Translations under genes and position numbers: made by a program | Part shown: positions 31,801 to 43,254 of the stretch, piece after piece | Position numbering within the stretch: position 1 is the first letter of the stretch | How the letters are laid out: every line of letters starts with the position of its first letter | Assembly (NCBI GenBank): GCA_033557465.1 | Contig: CM066035.1 | Span: 922,708,522-922,772,521, forward strand | Source of the DNA: Ichthyophis bannanicus | Lineage: Eukaryota; Chordata; Amphibia; Gymnophiona; Ichthyophiidae | Direction: 5' to 3' | DNA: 64,000 nt | The notes under the pieces: model-generated | Databases searched by the model: none | Seen by the model: the letters and a program-made list of their open reading frames with translations, nothing else | What the model was told of the DNA's origin: nothing

Positions 31801-32276
31801 GAAGGTTGTTTGGCTATATCTTTGGCCATTTAGCTGCTGAAAGAAGATATCATTTTCACATAGAAAAGAAAAACTAATGAGAGCTCAGCTAAGTGATATT
31901 TCCATTTGATGATTGTTTGTGATGGAAGAGCACACAATTTATACCGGTTGGTGTTGAGGGGTTCATATCCCCTCAAATACCTGAAGTTAGGGTTGCGTCG
32001 CTAGATAAAAGAAAAAAAGGAACATCACACCACGAGAAGGAATAGATTCTTCACGGTGTAAGTTCCGACAAAAAATAGTTTTGTTGATGTGTTTCCCTTG
32101 ATGAATTATTGTAAATGTGGGAGATACAAGGGGGTTGCTGTTTGCAGGTAGCCAGAGTAAGCATCAGTCCTTAAACTTTTGTTGAACCTTATTGCAAAAG
32201 GGGGCAAAGGAAGTAGACTATACCTGTGCAACCAAAGCAACCTTCTAGTTGTCATCTATAGTCCAAACCAGTATTG

Positions 32277-32486
32277 CTCTAGAACAGGGTTTCTCAAACC
32301 AGTCCCCAGGACACATTTTATTCAGTCAGGTTTTATGAGAGCCACAATGAATAGGCATATGAGAGAGCTGCATACAGGAGAAGCAATGCATGCAAATCTT
32401 TCGCATGTGTATTCATTGTGGTTATCTGGAAAACCTGACTGGCTAGGCATGTCGTAAGGACTGGGTTGAGAACCCCTGCTCTAGAA
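32277..32486. mobile_element. hAT MITE with perfect 8-bp target duplication
   Basis: CTCTAGAA flanks both sides (32277-32284 and 32479-32486) and fits the nTCTAGAn hAT consensus. The 194-bp body starts cagggtttctcaaacc and ends gggttgagaacccctg, which are inverted repeats. It has no coding capacity. Related copies are at 33608, 37337 and 54682. Confidence 0.9.
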
Positions 32487-32489
32487 TAC

Positions 32490-35005
32490 GCATCCTGCCC
32501 TACCTCTAGGGGTCTGATTCAGTTCTTTAATAAGCAGTGGGAACAGATCATAACAAACCCCAGTATTCTCAACATAATCAAAATGGGTTACCACTTTTCA
32601 GATCTGTCTCTGCCACCAGATCAACCTCTGATGTGGTGTCAGGTATTTCAGGCCTACATATACTAGCCTAAGGAAGAAGAGTCCTGCAGTTAAATGAAAT
32701 ACAGCCAGTTCCAGACTGGGAAAGGAATTGGGTCTTTTAGTCCAGATACTTCCTGATCCTCAAAAAGACAAGAGGGCGGGCAGTGTTCCATTTTAGATTT
32801 CAGTCTCAATCTATTTCTGTGCAAGGGAAAGTTTGTGATGAACATTCTAATGCCCATTCTTCTTTTCTTGATGAAGGGAGACTACACTTTATGGATCTGC
32901 AAGATGGTTATGTGTATATGCCAATTCATCCCTCTTGATGAAAATATCTGTGGTTCCTTTCTGTATGCTGGTCCTTTGGCCTTTCACTGGCTCCAAGAGT
33001 GTTCACCAAAAGTCTTGTGGTCATCACTCATATGGACAGGTGGGGTCTTCTGGTTTCTGGCAATTTCCTTGAAGGATTTAAATGTGGCCTTCAGAGATGT
33101 GAAAATATCTCCTTCAGAGACTGGCTTCAACATTTCGACTTAAGAACAGACTTAATCATAGAGACTGTTCTAGACACAGTTCAGGTGAAGGCTTTCCTGC
33201 CTCTAGACAGTTTTACAAAAACTAACGTTTATCGTGATGAATGTTTACCTCTTTGCAACTATTATGTCAAGGCTTCCTTATAAATGTTAGGCCATATGGC
33301 TGCTGTGATCCATGTCCTACTCAGTGCCCACCAGAAAAAGGCAGAAATGAAATGCAATCAACATACCAAGTGCCCCTCTCTAAAAACTTTGTCCATCAGC
33401 TTCATTTTAGAGTATACTGCCATGGTGGATGTCCAAATTCATATTCAGCTTAAGACAGCAGATGTCCCAGTTGCACCTGTAGAGTAGAACTTGGTCCTTA
33501 CAATGGGTGTATCTGTCACAAATGGGGGAACTTACCTCAACTATCAACTTACTTGGGAAACCTGATCGCAAACCAAATAAGTGTTAAATATCAATCATCT
33601 GGAGCAGTGTTTCTCAAACATCTCCTGGAGGCACACCTAGTCACTCTGATTTTCTGGGTTGTCATAATGAATGTGTGTGAGAGAGTACATGTATTGGAGT
33701 CCTATTTTATGCAAATTTTGGATCTGGAGTTCTGACTGATATTCTTCTACCTCAAGATTACTCAGTATTAATTCAAATGGACAATCCAATTACCAAGTTG
33801 CTATGTTTGTTAAGTAGTAGAGACTTGAATTCCCTTTGTTTATGCTGGGAAACAGTGAGGATTTGGGACTTTGATTTCAGTTGTATACAAATTGAAGCTA
33901 CCTACATCTGGGGCGATCAGAACCAGATTGTCATCAGGCTCAGCAGAGCTCTTCATGAGTAGTCTTTAGACCAAAAGCTCTACAGGACATTGTCTGAGGA
34001 GTTCACAAGGCTTGGATATTCACCAGCAAAGAAAACAAAAAAAATCTATTCCTGTTTCAGCTTACATGGGGTGCTCTGGCCCTAACTTGGATTTAGCCAT
34101 TGCTCTATGCTTATTTTCCCCATCCCTCTCATTGTCAAAATACTACTACCCAAGTTTCAAAAGAGGCCCAGCACAATGATGCTCATAGCACTGTATTAGT
34201 GTAGTTAGAACTAGCTCCCTTTTACCAAAAGACAGTTCTTTCTCCTTGCAGGTTACAAATACTTCCATTGCTGATAATGCAGAGCAAGGGGCTCCTTTCC
34301 TACATCCATATCTCAAATCGTTAGTCCTGATCGTGGAAACTGAGGCGTGTTTGGTTTGTACCTGGCATCTATCACTGCCCATACCAGAAATCTTGGTTGT
34401 GGCAAGAAAACCCTCTTACCCAGGTATATTTTCACTTTTAAGTGGAAGAGATTCTCCATCTGGTGTTTTACTATAATAATCATGACACCACAGGGTATTG
34501 TCCAATTATCATTCCTCACTGCGTCTCTAGTGACTGGAGCAGCAGACATAATCCAGAGTGCATTTCAGTACACACTCAGCTATCGTGTCTCCACCAATAG
34601 GCCTCCAGCTTCAAAATGTTCAATGTTTCGATTCTTGAAGGGGCTTCTTCATGTTCAGCTACCATTTTAGAATCTTCCTGTGTTGTCTATACCCCCTTCT
34701 CATGGAGTGGCAGTTTGGGCCACTGGAAGTTTCTTCACTCTAGCATGTTGCCTGGAAGGTACTCTTTCTGTTAGCAGTTATTTTGACTAGAAGAATAAGT
34801 GAGCATCAAATAGTTCTATGTGCTCATCCTAAGTTCATACCAAAAGTAGTCACCTCTTTTCATATGAAAGAGGAATATTTGTCCTAAACCACATAAATCA
34901 TGCAAAAATTCCCTTTCAACTCTGCTCTGCAAAATGGCTGTTGCTTACTATCTTAAAAGAACAGAATCAAATCAAAAACCACTGCTGCCGCTTGTATCCT
35001 TCAAC
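32490..35005 (+). mobile_element. Highly decayed DIRS copy G (RT, RNase H, recombinase)
   Basis: Landmarks survive in the right order: KQWEQIITNPSILNIIKMGY near 32535-32590 (start of RT-RNase H), YFLILKKT near 32750, a LDL.D.Y-like region near 32890, GPLAFHWLQECSPKVL near 32970-33020, LGHMAAVIHVLLSAH near 33285-33325, a TFKWKRFSIWC recombinase block near 34430-34460, TRRISEHQ near 34780-34810 and PKFIPKVVTSFHMKEE near 34830-34870. It is full of stops. Ends are not recognisable. It is clearly the oldest DIRS copy in the window. Confidence 0.7.
33608..33735. mobile_element. Partial hAT MITE
   Basis: Starts gagcagtgtttctcaaacat and keeps the internal tttctgggttgtcataatga and ttatgcaaatttt parts of the MITE at 32285, but the right terminal repeat is missing. 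Confidence 0.6.
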
Positions 35006-35009
35006 CCCA

Positions 35010-35105
35010 ATAGAACATAAGATATGCCATACTGGGTCAGACCAAGTGTCCAAGTCTAGTATCCTGTTTCCAACACTGGCCAATCCAGGTCACAGGTAGG
35101 TACCT
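35010..35105 (-). mobile_element. CR1 3' end fragment
   Basis: Contains gaacataagatatgccatac then tgggtcagaccaagtg and gtatcctgtttccaac, the reverse complement of the standard CR1 3' terminus. Same orientation as the CR1 at 43262. Confidence 0.85.
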
Positions 35106-35109
35106 GTCA

Positions 35110-35180
35110 GTTTCCCAAAAGGTATACTATTACTACTGATCATTTGTATAGTGCTACAAGGCATACACGACACTGTCCAG
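35110..35180 (-). mobile_element. L2-type 3' end fragment
   Basis: Reads tattactactgatcatttgt then atagtgctacaaggc, the reverse complement of the L2 tail seen at 19780-19811. Confidence 0.65.
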
Positions 35181-35986
35181 GCACATAGGACATCGGACTA
35201 TCTCCAGGAGCAAGCAGAAATGCAGTTTTCATATATGGGGGTGATGGCATTGATAGAGCCCCAAGTGAGTACACTCCCCAGCATCCAATAGGAATGCTTT
35301 TGGGAGCATCCCTCCATGCATGCATGCCTGCCTCCCTCCCCCCCCTCCCCCCACCTTTCCTAGCAATTCTCCTCAGTCGTCTCTTTTCTGCAGAGCCATC
35401 AAGACATTGTCCTTACCCTCACTGGTAAAATTAATCTGAGTGCCTTCAAGTAAATCATGCTTGCCTTCCCATCGATCTGGGGCTGTATTGGAACATCATG
35501 GTCTCCTTTTTTTTTTTTTCTTTTTTTTTTTAATTTTTCTGTTAATTTTTCTTTTGTTTTTATTTTATTTTACTACTTTCGCGGTGTTGCTGCTTCCTTG
35601 GCTGGCCTAGGCTACTATTGCCTCTTTTGATTTTGCTTTGGTGGCCGCCTCAGATGGAGAGAAACCACATAGTTTCAAAAAATGTACTAAGTACCAAGTG
35701 CCAAAACACCATTCTGCTACAGGTAAGCACGGTAAGTGTTTGGGCCCGGACCACAATGCTTCGACGTGCCCTCTGTATCAACAGATGACTAGGAGGGGCC
35801 TTAAAAACCATGAACAACAACGGGAAAAATTGTTTCTCTCAGACTCAGCCACTTCACATTCTTCAGTGACCTCCACACCGTTACGGTCATCACATGGTTC
35901 CCATACCACCTCGAAGCCCAAACTTAGCAGCAAACACAAGTCCTCTGCATCGGCACTGCAGAACAGGTATCAAGAGCATCGGCATC

Positions 35987-36311
35987 TGACACTGATCCCT
36001 TGCTATTATGTATCTAGCTGTGTCATTTGGAGAACGGGAGATTTTTCAATTGAGATAAGGGCACCCTGTTTCTGATGTATATGAGTTATATGACCTATGC
36101 TTCAGTTGAGAACAAAATGATTTATGTTATTTGAGGAGTTTTTTTAGGCCACTGATGATTCTGTTTTTGAGCTTAGGGCAGTTGCTGCCTATTGTCAGCT
36201 CTGTGTTAAAACAGTTCTGAGGCCTTTTTCTCCTCTGTGTTTTTTGTACAGCAAGTTTGGAATCTGTGCACAAGTGGAGTGATTTTTCATATTCATTGAC
36301 ACTGATTCCTG
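35987..36311. mobile_element. Unclassified 297-bp insertion with 14-bp target duplication
   Basis: TGACACTGATCCCT at 35987-36000 and TGACACTGATTCCT at 36298-36311 flank the insert, one mismatch in 14. The insert has no poly(A), no clear terminal inverted repeats and no frame. It splits gag of copy H. Confidence 0.6.
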
Positions 36312-37009
36312 GCATCGACACCGACACTCCCCAACAGGGGAACTGGACTTGGACTGACCAGCAAAACAGCCCCAGTGCGAGAATACTTCCTCAAAAGCAC
36401 CAGAGGGACTCTGGGATGCTCCCGAGGCGGCATCCTCTGCGGAGCTCTCGGTAGCGTGTTCTAGGATGGTGGCACAGGACCCCATAAAGAAATCTACCCA
36501 GTCATCTCCTGTCTCCCTCGAACAGCATGTGCCAGCTATCGAGCGGAGTCTGGCTCCTATCCTGGCAGCAGTAGTGCCCAGGGTCCTTGAGGCCATCTGG
36601 ATCCATGGACCCGATATGTGACCTCGATGTTGGTGCATCGAGACCCTCCATGGCATCGCTAACTGAACTGGAGCTGATACCCCTGTTGGAGCCCATAGGT
36701 GCACCAGGCTCTGGATACCTCTGTTCTGATGCCTTGGTGCATCAACACCAAGACCTTATGTCGACATCGGACCGGCATAGACTCCATGGTACCGAATGTC
36801 CCTATTTTGACTTCTTACAAAGGTCTGATTCCGCTTCCTCGGAATCTGATATATGAGAGGCGTCGATCACCACCCGAGGATATGTCTTTTCAAGATTTTA
36901 TCTGGGACATGGCAGCTGCCCTCTCTGTGGTGGTGGTCACGGAGACTGAACCGAGGGCTGAGGAACTTGAAATTCTTGAATACCCCTTGACTCCTAAAGA
37001 GACTGTTAC

Positions 37010-37228
37010 CCATACATTGTTACAATGTAAAGCCTTTCTGTCAAATTTAATACTAGCTGTAAATAAGTTCTATTGTTACAATGTAATGTTATATATCATT
37101 ATTACTATTAACTCTAAATAAGTTCAGCAGTTGTTATAATGTAACCTTTAGTTAGTTGATCCTTGCAAACTGCCATTTATCTTTGGAAGTGGTGATATAT
37201 GAAGGTTTATAAATAAATAAAATAAATA
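37010..37228 (+). mobile_element. SINE-like insertion with (TAAA)n tail in copy H gag
   Basis: The body is A/T-rich and ends gaaggtttataaataaataa then aataaatat. It lies between two gag blocks that are contiguous in other copies. A second fragment with the same kind of tail is at 37905-37972. Confidence 0.55.
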
Positions 37229-37336
37229 TCCTTCAAGGCCTCATGCTTCGCATGTGGGAAGCTCCCTTGACAGTTTCATCGATCAGTAAGAGACTGGAGA
37301 AAAGGCTCAAGGCGAGTGAAAATTAACTTCATCTAG

Positions 37337-37525
37337 AGCAGTGTTGCTCAGCCCTTTCCTGTAAGTACACCTAGCCAATTGACTTTTCATGTTTGCTTCT
37401 GTGAATATGCATAAGAGAAATTTGCTATACTGGAGACCATTTTATGCAAATTTGTCTCATGCATATCCTGAAAACCCAACTAGCTATGTGTGTCTCCATG
37501 AGAAAGTTGAGAAACACTGCCCCTA
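37337..37525. mobile_element. hAT MITE
   Basis: Starts cagtgttgctcagccc and ends gttgagaaacactg, with the family's internal gaatatgcataagagaaatt. The flanking 8-mers do not match well, so the target duplication has decayed or the borders are slightly off. Confidence 0.7.
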
Positions 37526-37748
37526 AAAGAGGCAAATTTCTGGTGTCACTTAAGTAAAGAACATGAGTTACCAGAAAAATTGGCCAGATGAGAAAAGCAC
37601 CATCATAGCATTTTATGTAGTATTCAGAATGTGTCTACATTCTGACATGTTATTTGTAAGAAGAATGTGTTTCATGGTATTTGGATTGTGATTTTCAGGT
37701 CGTCATTGTGGTGATTTTCTTTCTGTCTTTGGAAATCTGTTTTTTTTT
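37526..37748. other. Unassigned spacer before copy I
   Basis: No coding signal or recognised repeat. Probably intron. Confidence 0.5.
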
Positions 37749-37904
37749 TCCAGGAACAAGCAGGAAGTCAGCCCTCACATATTGGTGACATCAGTGCCGA
37801 CAGAGCCCCCAAAGAAGCAGCTCCCCAGCTTTAAAAAAAAAGCCTTTGGGAGGTGCCATTATGCATGCGTGGTCCCCTTCCTGCCCAAGGGTGCCCAAGG
37901 GTGC

Positions 37905-37972
37905 ACCTGATCTGTGGAAGGTAGCGGTATATAAGCAACTGTTAAATAAATAAAAATAAATAAAAAATCTTA
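37905..37972 (+). mobile_element. Short SINE/LINE tail fragment in copy I leader
   Basis: Reads gtagcggtatataagcaact then (TAAA)n. It interrupts the leader between ggtgc and the cccttttttccgc part present in C and K. Confidence 0.55.
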
Positions 37973-38208
37973 CTCACTCACCCTTTTTCCGCAAAACCCG
38001 ACAGACGTCCATCATTTTTCCCCAGAAAAAAGTTGTTATTTTTGTGTATAAAACTGCCTTTCTTTCTTCGGTTAGCACTGGTCCCTTTCCCACCTCTGAG
38101 CCCCATTACCCCAGCATCAAGTCTCAAAACGGTTTTCTTCCAGTGCACTTTCACGCCCTTTTCTAACCACTGGCCGCATCAAAGACCTTGCAGGGGTCGT
38201 TTTTGCCC

Positions 38209-40165
38209 CAATGTGGGTTCAAAAAGTGTGATCGGTGCACAAAGAACATGTCCCTAACCGATACACATGACTGCTGCCTCCAGTGTCTAGGTGCTGACCA
38301 TGAACCAGAGGTTTGTGCCCTGTGCAAACAATGTCTACTAAGGCCGTCCAGAGTCATCGGCAGAAGCAAGACATCTTCTACTGGTCAGATTCTGCCCCAG
38401 TATCCCAGGTAACCTCGTGCTCTAAGGCCCCGCACGGATCCTTGGAGTCACGTAAAGCCCCTGCGGCGCCCGATTGACTTGCAGACACTCTGACAAGGTT
38501 CCCCAGAGTGTGAGCGCAAGATGAAGAAGAAATCCTTGAGGACCTCATCCTGGGAATCAGGGGCACATGGCAAGTCCCCTGCCAGGTCCGTCCTCTGAGG
38601 GTATCTGAGGAGTCTGAGCGGGAGCGGCTGGCGAAGGTGCCCAGAACAGATGCTGAGGCATCCAGTGACTGATCACAGACCCTTGAGGCCTGTCCCATCA
38701 AAGACTCCTCCTCCTCCTCACTGATGCTGGACCTGGTCACCCCGGTGTCCACATCAAAAGCTGCAACTCCTGAGTGGGAAGAAAGGATGATGACATTGGA
38801 ACACAGTGTCACTGCCTTCCTTGCCTCACAGCAAGCGTCTATGCCTGACCCAACCAGTGCTTGCGCCAAGATCACAGGGACCTCGATATCGAGGACTCCC
38901 TGGGCCACTGAGACTATCCTCGAGAGCCCTGATTCTCAAGCCGGTCCTTGGCGAGGGTCTCGATCCCACTCCCTCCCAGTCCTCAGGAGCGAGATCCTCC
39001 CCAACAAATGTTGGTGGCTTTGGCCAAGCATCCACCATGCATCACCGAAGACCCGACTGAGCCCAACACCTCAAGCACCGTCTGCCCTTGAGTCCTCAGC
39101 AGACTACTCAGACTGGGAGTCTGAGGTTGAGGCTTTCCTGGAGATGCATAAACACCACAATCTCCTCTTGGACCAGTCTCCCCCAGCGTCACGGCACCAG
39201 TCCCCGCCTGAGGACATATCGTTCCTTAAGTTTGTCCATGACATAGTGAAAGCCTTGTCTCTCGCAACGGAGTCGGAGGAGGACCCTCGCATGGTGGAAC
39301 TTGAAATCCTCCAGTATGAGGCTCCACCTAAGGAGGTCCTGACTGTCCCTATCCCCACCATCCCTGGGCAGTGGAGCTGGGAGGACACCTGTGTCTGTGC
39401 CAATAGTTAGCCGACGCTTCGACACCATGTACCAGGTCCAGCGGGGCCCCGACTTTCGGAAAGCGCAACTCCGTCACACCTCTATGGTGGTAGTCGACCA
39501 CGAGCCGACAGAAAAGCCTGAAGACGTATTCCTCCATGCCCCCGGGATGCAAATGCTACCAGGGCTTGATGCTGGGTTGCCGAATCCAAGCCTACCAGTT
39601 GTATATCTGCATGTATCTCTGAGACCTAGCAAAAGAACTTGCAGATTTCTCAATGGGCCTTGGTGTGATCACATCCATTGATTCCAAACTCTCATGAAGT
39701 GCATTGGGGAGTGCTCAAAGTACATGTCTTGAGCCGCCTATGACGGCTTAAAGTCCGAGAGGATGGCCTCCGCAGGCGTTGGTGCCGGACACCAGGCCTG
39801 GCTCCAGGTATCGGACCTCGAGCAATAGGTCCAAGAGAAACTCCTTGATGTCCCCTGTGTCATTGACAACCTCTTTGGCAAACTGATGGAGGGATAAGGT
39901 GGTAGAGATCGAGACAGAGTTTGTCATGAGGACTCGGCTCTCCAGGAAGATCTCTATCCTTCCCAAGAAAAAAAACATTGGGGAAGAAGCCTCCTTTTTA
40001 CAGGAAAGGCCAGCCCTGCCGAGGCTATCCCCAGTACCAGGCCCCCCCAGACTTCACAGCAGGGTCACCAAGGCAAAAGTGCAGGCCAATGCCAACGAAA
40101 GCCTAAGGGCTGTAAGACCCAAACACCGGCTCCTGCCCAGCCTGGGTTGGGGTTTGACTCCTTGA
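38209..40165 (+). pseudogene. DIRS Gag remnant of copy I
   Basis: The Cys/His cluster is preserved: KKCDRCTKNMSLTDTHD then CLQCLGADHEPEVC (CX2CX4HX4C) near 38220-38330. Later blocks include PPEDISFLKFVHDIVKAL near 39205-39260, YEAPPKEVLTVPIPT, RRFDTMYQVQRGPDFRKAQL near 39410-39470 and an IETEFVMRTRLSRK tail near 39905-39950. Several frame changes and stops are present. Confidence 0.8.
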
Positions 40166-40169
40166 GCAT

Positions 40170-42055
40170 AGCCTCTCCTCCCGAGGGGGGAGCAGCTGCC
40201 AACAGGGGTGCATCTGATCCACTTTGCTCATCAGTGTCTAGCCATAACCACCAATACCTGGGCCCTCCAGGTGGTCAGAGAAGGCTACCTCCTTCACTTG
40301 ACGCCACCCCTTTTTTTTTCCAGGAGAGCCCCTCGGACTCCCCTACACCAGGCCTTGCTACTGCAGGAACTCGCAGACCTCATCAGGGACAGAGCTGTGG
40401 AATCAGTATCCCTCCATTTCAGTGGCAAGAGTTTCTACTCCCATTACTTTCTGGTCCCAAAAAGAACAGGGAGCCTAAGGCCCATTTTGGACTTGCGAAA
40501 CCTGAACCTGGTACGGGAGACATTCAAGATGATCTCCCTTGGAACTTTGCTGCCCTACCTCCAGCAGGGAGATTGGCTATGCTCCTTGGACCTAAAGGAT
40601 GCTTACACGCACATCGTTATTTATCCAGTCATAGGCAGTACTTAAAGTTCATGGTGGGGGTGACCACTACCAGTACAGGGTACTATCCGTCAGCCTAACC
40701 TCCGCACCAAGAGTCTTCACCAAATGTCTGGCAGTAGTGGCCGCCGACCTTCATCTTGAAAGGGCCTTCGTCTTCCCAAACCTGGACGACTGGCTCGTAA
40801 AGGGGGACATGGCCACTGAGCTACAGCATGCCATGGCCTGCACCATCAAGTTTCTGCAGCGTTTGGGGTTCATGATAAACCAACCCAAGTCTCACCTCAC
40901 TTCAACGCAGGGAGTTCATAGGAGCTCAACTGGACACTTAAGGCCAGGGCGTTTCTTCCCTTGGACAGGATAGATTGCCTCAGAGCTCTGGCCACCGAGG
41001 TGCAGCGCCATCACACAGGGTCAGCATGGTCCATGTTCCACCTACTGGGCCACATGACATCCACAGTCTATGTGGTTCTCAACACCCGCCTCCACATGTG
41101 AGCAGCTCAGTGGTGTCTCCGCTCACAATGGACACAAGCCATGGGCAGGCTCCGGGACAGGGTCTTAGTGTTCTGTCAGCTAGCAGATTCGCTCGACTGG
41201 TGGCAGGGCACACAGCACCTGCAGGGGGGCATGTGCTTCTAGTCCCCAAATCCCCAGAGGGTCCTTGCCACGGGCACGTCCTTACTGGGCTGGGGTGCCC
41301 ATTGCGAGGAACTGCACACACAGGGTAACTGGTCCCTAGTGTAGAGCTAACAACATATCAACTTGCTGGAGCTCCAGGCCATTTTTCTGGTGATCAAGGC
41401 CTTCCACCACTGCCTGCTGAACCAGTTTGTGCTAGTCCAAATGGACAGCCAGGTCATGATTTACCTGAACAAGCAGGGGGGCACAGGGTCTCTGCTCCTC
41501 TGCCAGGAGGCAGTAGCCCTCTGCTCATATATGATTGGTCAGGGAATGCTCCTCGGGATGGTATACCTTCCTGGCCAAGATAGTGCCCTAGCGGACAGGC
41601 TGAATAGGGTCCTACAGTCCCCTGAATGGCAGCTAGACCCCAGGGTGGCACGACAGCCCTTCTGACTCTGGGGAAGCCCTAGTCTGGACCTCTCCGCCAG
41701 CCTGACCAATGTTCAACTGCCCCATTTCTGCTGTCCCCAACTGCATCAGTCCCAGGTAGCGGCGGATGCTTGCCTCATCTCGTGGTCAGAGGAGCTTCAG
41801 TATGCCTTCCCTCCCATGCCACTAATCGCCCAAACCCTCTTCAGGGTCCTGCGGGACAAGGCCTCCATGATCCTGGTGGCCCCACAGTGGCCCAGGCAGC
41901 CTTGGTTTCCCCTGTTGGTTTCCCCTGTTGCTCCCCCTCTCGACCGAGCTCTGGGTTTCTCTGGGGAATGCCCTGGGGCTATTGACCCAGGAGGAGGGCT
42001 ACCTTCTTCAACCCTAGCTGGGGCCCCTGTTAACAGCGTGGCTGCTGAATGGGTA
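40170..42055 (+). pseudogene. DIRS RT-RNase H remnant of copy I
   Basis: RT blocks: SFYSHYFLVPKRTGSLRPIL near 40430-40490, DWLCSLDLKDAYTHIVIYP near 40570-40630, an LTSAPRVFTKCLAVVAA-type block near 40695-40740, and FPNLDDWLVKGD near 40775-40805, where YLDD has become NLDD with both Asp kept. RNase H-like LVQMDSQVMIYLNKQGGTGS near 41430-41490 and LPGQDSALADRLNRVLQ near 41570-41620. Frame changes near 40650 and 40970. Confidence 0.82.
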
Positions 42056-42842
42056 ACCTTTGCATCCTTCAGGTCCCAAGGGGGAGGTGGAGGAAGTTCT
42101 TCTGGTCTCTCGTAAGAATCCGAGACAGGCCTACGCCTTCAAGTGGTACAGATTCTCAATATGGTGTGTAGAGCAATGGACTAACCCGTTCTCTTGTGAG
42201 GTGCACACGGTGTTGCAGTACTTGCTTCACCTTTCGCAAACCAGACTCAAGTCTAACTCCTTCAGAGTGCACCTGAGCATGCTCTCAGCCTACCATCATT
42301 CCATAGAGGGCAAGCCTCCTTTCCCGCAGCCCCTCATTACTCAATTTATGCAAGGCCGCCTGCTCTCTAAGCCTTCCATCCTCCCACCCCTGGCAGAATG
42401 GGATCTCAGCGTGGTTCTGATGCACCTCACCAAGCCGCCTTTTGAACCTCTGGCTACCTGCCATTTGCGTTATCTCTTCTGGAAGGTTGTCTTCCTGGTG
42501 GCCCTCACCTCTGCCTGCAGAGTCAGTGATCTTCAGGCCTTGTTAGCTGAGCCATCTTACACCAGATTCTACAAGAATAGGGTTGTGCTTTGCATGCACC
42601 CTAAATTCCTTCCAAAGGTGGTATCTGCCTTTTACCTCAACCAGGAAGTGGTGCTCCCCATCTTCTTTCCACGACCCCTCGCAAACAAGAGGTTGGCTGT
42701 TCTTCATATTCAAGATTGTAAGAGGGTCCTGTCCTTCTACCTGCAATGTACCCAGGACTACCTTGCAGCTTTTTGTTTCCTAGGACCCCAGTCGACTGGG
42801 GGAAGCTGTCCCCATGCAGACCTTGTCCCCCTGGGTGGTGGA

Positions 42843-43138
42843 CTGCATTTATTTATTTAGACAGTTTTGTATACCGCCTTATCCTTCAATCAAAGCGGTC
42901 ACAACACAATTGGGGTATACATTTAACACGCGGGGATATGAGACACATACACTAATACTTACAGGGAACATGGGCAATGGAGGGTTAAGTGGCTTGCCCA
43001 AGACCACAAGGAGCATCTGTGGGACTAGAAACCCCAGTCCTTCCGGCCCAAGGTTGCTGTCCTCTAGTGGGATTTGAACCCCCGACCTTCCGGCCTGAAG
43101 TACCGTGCCCCAACCACTAGGCTACTCCTCCCTGCATT
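42843..43138 (-). mobile_element. tRNA-derived CORE-SINE with 7-bp target duplication
   Basis: CTGCATT flanks both sides (42843-42849 and 43132-43138). Copy B at 16364-16380 shows the uninterrupted site. On the minus strand the head (43131 to about 43050) has TAGCCTAGTGG and GGTTCAAATCC, matching the A and B boxes of a pol III promoter. A middle part reads cttgggcaagccacttaacc, matching the core shared by MIR-type CORE-SINEs. The 3' end has accgctttg..aggcggtatac and an (AAAT)n tail. Confidence 0.85.
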
Positions 43139-43254
43139 GCCTTGGCCCACAATCATGTTGGTCTCTCATTGGCACACTGGGTCATGGTGCATAACGTCAG
43201 GGCTATGGCAACCTCTGTTGCATGCGTAGGCTCTGTCCCTATGGAATCTGACAT

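Larger units (their letters stand above)
30254..32160. mobile_element. Head-to-head pair of Penelope-like 3' ends with 16-bp target duplication
   Basis: A 16-bp direct repeat CAGGTAGCCAGAGTAA occurs at 30254-30269 and 32145-32160. Between them, 30270-31046 and about 31284-32113 are long inverted copies of a Penelope 3' region with part of its GIY-YIG domain, separated by a spacer that belongs to the longer right copy. The left copy is on the minus strand and the right copy on the plus strand, with truncated 5' ends facing each other. A single flanking duplication suggests both entered in one event. Confidence 0.8.
35638..37310 (+). pseudogene. DIRS Gag remnant of copy H with two insertions
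   Basis: The N-terminus reads KKCTKYQVPKHHSATGKHGK then CLGPDHNASTC: the zinc knuckle has lost its first Cys. A Ser-rich region follows. After the first insertion (36001-36297) come the YERRRSPPEDMSFQDFIWDM block near 36845-36910 and TEPRAEELEILEYPLTPKE near 36945-37000. After the second insertion, GLMLRMWEAPLTVSSISKRL near 37237-37300. Frames change between blocks. Confidence 0.75.
35190..37325 (+). mobile_element. DIRS copy H, 5' half only
   Basis: The left terminal repeat starts near 35194 (tctccaggagcaagcagaaa) and carries the gctttt.gggagcatccc part shared with copies D and O, though diverged. A gag region follows with two insertions. Sequence stops matching DIRS at about 37310-37325, just before a MITE. 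RT, recombinase, ICR and right terminal repeat are missing. Confidence 0.75.

Noticed and set aside
43050..43131. tRNA gene on the minus strand
   Set aside because: A and B boxes are present, but the body continues into a CORE-SINE with a target duplication, so it is a SINE head and not a functional tRNA.
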